In this document: positions 31,846 to 33,494 of the stretch, piece after piece
How positions within the stretch are numbered: position 1 is the first letter of the stretch
Layout of the letters: every line of letters begins with the position of its first letter
NCBI GenBank assembly: GCA_019112765.1
Contig: DXIU01000126.1
Span: 1-33,494 of the forward strand
Reading direction: 5' to 3'
Length of the DNA: 33,494 nucleotides
From: Candidatus Mediterraneibacter norwichensis
GTDB taxonomy: Bacteria; Bacillota; Clostridia; Lachnospirales; Lachnospiraceae
The notes under the pieces: model-generated
What the model was told of the DNA's origin: nothing
What the model saw: the letters and a program-made list of their open reading frames with translations, nothing else
Database searches by the model: none
Position numbers and translations under genes: made by a program

Positions 31846-32826
31846 GTGAAAAGTGGAAAGTGGAAATATAAAGTCGGCGGCAGAGCCCGGGGAATTATCC
31901 CGTCTCTGTTTCTGGCGGTTCTTTTTGGCGGTGTCAGTATTTATCTTTACCTTGACAAACAGGGAATTTTTCTTTTTTCCCTGCTATTAACAGTCTTTGC
32001 TCTTGTTCTGGTGTTTGTCTGTGTTTTTCAGGCAAAATTCGTAAAAGTACTTATTGGAGAAAACGGCATTTATCATCAGACGAAACCGGGAAATGGAAGG
32101 TTTGTAACATACAGGGAAATCCCCGAGGCCTGGGAAAGCTTCGGAAAAAGTCTGAACGGGATGGAACAGCATTTCGTTAATTATCGGACAGCAGACGGCC
32201 GGGTGGTGCGGTTTCCTTTTTATCCTTATGAATCGGAAGGAGTTCATTATCTGATAAAATGTGTCCGGGAAAACGGCGCCGGAATATGTCGGCCGGATAC
32301 GGACGAGGGACGGAAAGAGTATATAATTGACGGGAAAACATATGGAAAGACAAGCATTGTAATCTGCCTTGTGCTTTTGGTTCTGATGCTCGCCATAACA
32401 GTTCCTTTGAGACCCTGTGCAGCGGGAAGCGGGCTTGGCGGAATCATATGTCTGAGCGGAATCGGAGCAGTGCTTATCATACTGGCAGCGGTTATTATCC
32501 GTTACCTTTGTTTCAAAGTGCGGATTGGCAGTTCTGGATTTTATTTCCGTTCCGGCCCGTTTAACGGAAGGTATTATCAGTATTGTGATATCGCGGGATG
32601 CACAATTGAGAAACAGGTATATAATCACCGTACCCGTCCCTATGGCGGAACGGGTACGCAATTGTATTATTATTATTTTATTTTTACAGATAAAAGCGGC
32701 AGAACACGGAAATTCCAGTTTCAGAAATCAATTCACGGACATGAGGCCGAGACGCTGAAAATGCGGATTGACCAGGCGTCCGGAACATCCCGGAAGCGGA
32801 GAAGAGCCGGAAAAGCAGTATATTGA
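31846..32826 (+). CDS. Membrane protein with an internal duplication, function unknown
   Basis: A 326-residue protein I cannot assign to a named function. It consists of two similar halves: a pair of membrane segments (about 15-35 and 42-62; again about 168-187 and 198-222) followed by a soluble domain that starts VKVLIGENGIYHQ...GNGRFVTY in the first half and FKVRIGSSGFYFR...FNGRYYQY in the second. The soluble parts look like bacterial PH-like (YcxB/YdbT-type) beta domains, by pattern only. The C-terminus is very basic. The start is GTG at 31846 with AAAAGGAATGAG upstream. It follows the folate operon after 48 bases but has no obvious link to folate. Confidence 0.75.
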   Translation: MKSGKWKYKVGGRARGIIPSLFLAVLFGGVSIYLYLDKQGIFLFSLLLTVFALVLVFVCVFQAKFVKVLIGENGIYHQTKPGNGRFVTYREIPEAWESFGKSLNGMEQHFVNYRTADGRVVRFPFYPYESEGVHYLIKCVRENGAGICRPDTDEGRKEYIIDGKTYGKTSIVICLVLLVLMLAITVPLRPCAAGSGLGGIICLSGIGAVLIILAAVIIRYLCFKVRIGSSGFYFRSGPFNGRYYQYCDIAGCTIEKQVYNHRTRPYGGTGTQLYYYYFIFTDKSGRTRKFQFQKSIHGHEAETLKMRIDQASGTSRKRRRAGKAVY

Positions 32827-32859
32827 GAACATTGTGGAAAGATAACGGAGAATAAAAAA

Positions 32860-33237
32860 ATGGATGAACAGATCGTACAGTTTTTTGACAGGCATCCGGA
32901 CGCGCTGCCATTATATGAAAAATTTGAAAAATGTGTTGAGGATTTTGTTCCGGAGGTAAGAATCAAGGTTCAGAAGACACAGATTTCTTTTTACAACCGT
33001 CATATGTTTGCATGTGTTTCCTTTGCCAGAGTCAGAAAGAAAAGAGACTGTCCGGACTGCTATATTGTTGTGACTTTCGGGCTGAAACACAGGGCAGAGT
33101 CCCCTCGCATTGATATTGCCACGGAACCGTATCCGAACCGGTGGACCCATCATGTACTGATCTCAGAGCCGGATGAGATAGATGATGAACTTATGGGCTG
33201 GATCCGGGAAGCAGCAGACTTCTCTGACAGGAAGTAA
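32860..33237 (+). CDS. DUF5655-like small protein, function unknown
   Basis: A 125-residue soluble protein resembling the DUF5655 family: an N-terminal helix (QIVQFFDRHPDALPLYEKFEK), KVQKTQISFYNRHMFACVS in the middle, and the typical end PYPNRWTHHVLISEPDEIDDELMGWIREAADFS. No enzyme motif or membrane segment is visible. Families of this type are sometimes attached to DNA- or RNA-related proteins, but nothing here shows that. ACGGAGAATAAAAAA precedes the ATG, 33 bases after the membrane protein gene. Its stop is 17 bases from the right terminal repeat, whose palindrome could act as terminator. Confidence 0.75.
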   Translation: MDEQIVQFFDRHPDALPLYEKFEKCVEDFVPEVRIKVQKTQISFYNRHMFACVSFARVRKKRDCPDCYIVVTFGLKHRAESPRIDIATEPYPNRWTHHVLISEPDEIDDELMGWIREAADFSDRK

Positions 33238-33254
33238 TAGAAATCAGAAGTTAA

Positions 33255-33494
33255 AATTCGGATTTGCCGAAATGAACTCGAATTAAGAAATACCGGAAAA
33301 TATTCAGAATTTCCTGGATAGAACGGGACGGAGATACGTGATGTGGGATCCTTGTTCCACTCCGGAATCTGAGAAAAATAAAGGATCTGAAATCTGATTA
33401 AAAGCAAGGCCTGAGATGAAAACTCACTGCGTTCGGGCAGATTCATCTCAGGCCTTAACATCAGACATCAGATCTTTTGTTTTTCTGACAGATT
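33255..33494. repeat. Right copy of the 240-bp inverted terminal repeat
   Basis: Reverse complement of 1-240 with two single-base differences. Both copies end at exactly the same outer base, which coincides with the window edge, and at the same inner base. The outer palindrome occupies about 33366-33494 and the inner small palindrome 33255-33284. On this side it lies 17 bases after the stop of the DUF5655-like gene. Confidence 0.93.

Noticed and set aside
1..33494. Linear replicon with hairpin telomeres, suggested by the palindromic inverted ends
   Set aside because: The content is core chromosomal (rpsB, tsf, folate, arabinose genes), with no telomere resolvase or replication genes; a dispersed repeat is simpler.
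1..33494. CRISPR arrays, tRNA or rRNA genes, transposase or phage genes
   Set aside because: None seen on reading both strands.

Overview
The window looks like a chromosomal segment of an anaerobic, low-to-moderate-GC Gram-positive bacterium of the class Clostridia, most likely family Lachnospiraceae. This rests on AGGAGG-type ribosome binding sites, sigma-A type promoters, a spore-cortex-type LysM/GH18 hydrolase, a Bce-type antibiotic-resistance module, a GntR/LacI-type AraR, diaminopimelate dehydrogenase, and the protein sequences of RpsB and Tsf. The species assignment is inference. No rRNA, tRNA, CRISPR array, transposase or phage gene was seen. Both ends carry the same 240-bp sequence in inverted orientation (1-240 and 33255-33494). 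This is probably a dispersed repeat at which an assembly broke.

Layout. 289-1416 encodes a LysM-GH18 hydrolase, convergent with a MATE efflux pump (1424-2758, minus). The pump is divergent from an Lrp/AsnC regulator (2974-3432) that leads into cbiG (3448-4554). A bidirectional terminator separates cbiG from the nitrogen pair amtB-glnK on the minus strand (4654-6292), which has an attenuator-like leader. Then come cobK (6703-7608), a fructosamine-kinase family gene (7613-8545) and a wrecked 2'-5' RNA ligase gene. rpsB-tsf (8977-10698) ends in a structured 3' region and a strong terminator. A cyclophilin-like lipoprotein gene follows, then the two-gene AmmeMemoRadiSam system (a fused MEMO-AMMECR1 protein and a radical SAM enzyme; 11784-14056), then an alanine/glycine:sodium symporter. 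The symporter lies just upstream of a BceRS-BceAB peptide-antibiotic sensing and detoxification module (15670-20452), with a perfect palindromic BceR-type box before bceA. An esterase remnant overlaps the end of bceB.

The L-arabinose cluster is araR-araD-araA-(ddh)-araB (20890-27231), with ddh (meso-diaminopimelate dehydrogenase) inserted behind its own promoter. The stretches between these genes are rich in stem-loops. The folate operon follows: folC-folE-HD hydrolase-folP-folBK (27437-31797). The window closes with an internally duplicated membrane protein and a DUF5655-like protein.

How the genes work together. AraD, AraA and the FGGY kinase carry arabinose to xylulose-5-phosphate under AraR. 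FolE, FolP, FolB/FolK and FolC cover most of tetrahydrofolate synthesis; no recognisable dihydroneopterin triphosphate phosphatase is present, and the HD protein in the operon is a candidate for it. CbiG and CobK belong to corrin-ring synthesis but are separated by the ammonium genes; the rest of that pathway is not here. Points most worth following up are the terminal inverted repeats, the HD hydrolase, the AmmeMemoRadiSam pair, the amtB leader, the structured region after tsf, and two genes that kept both ends but lost their middle.
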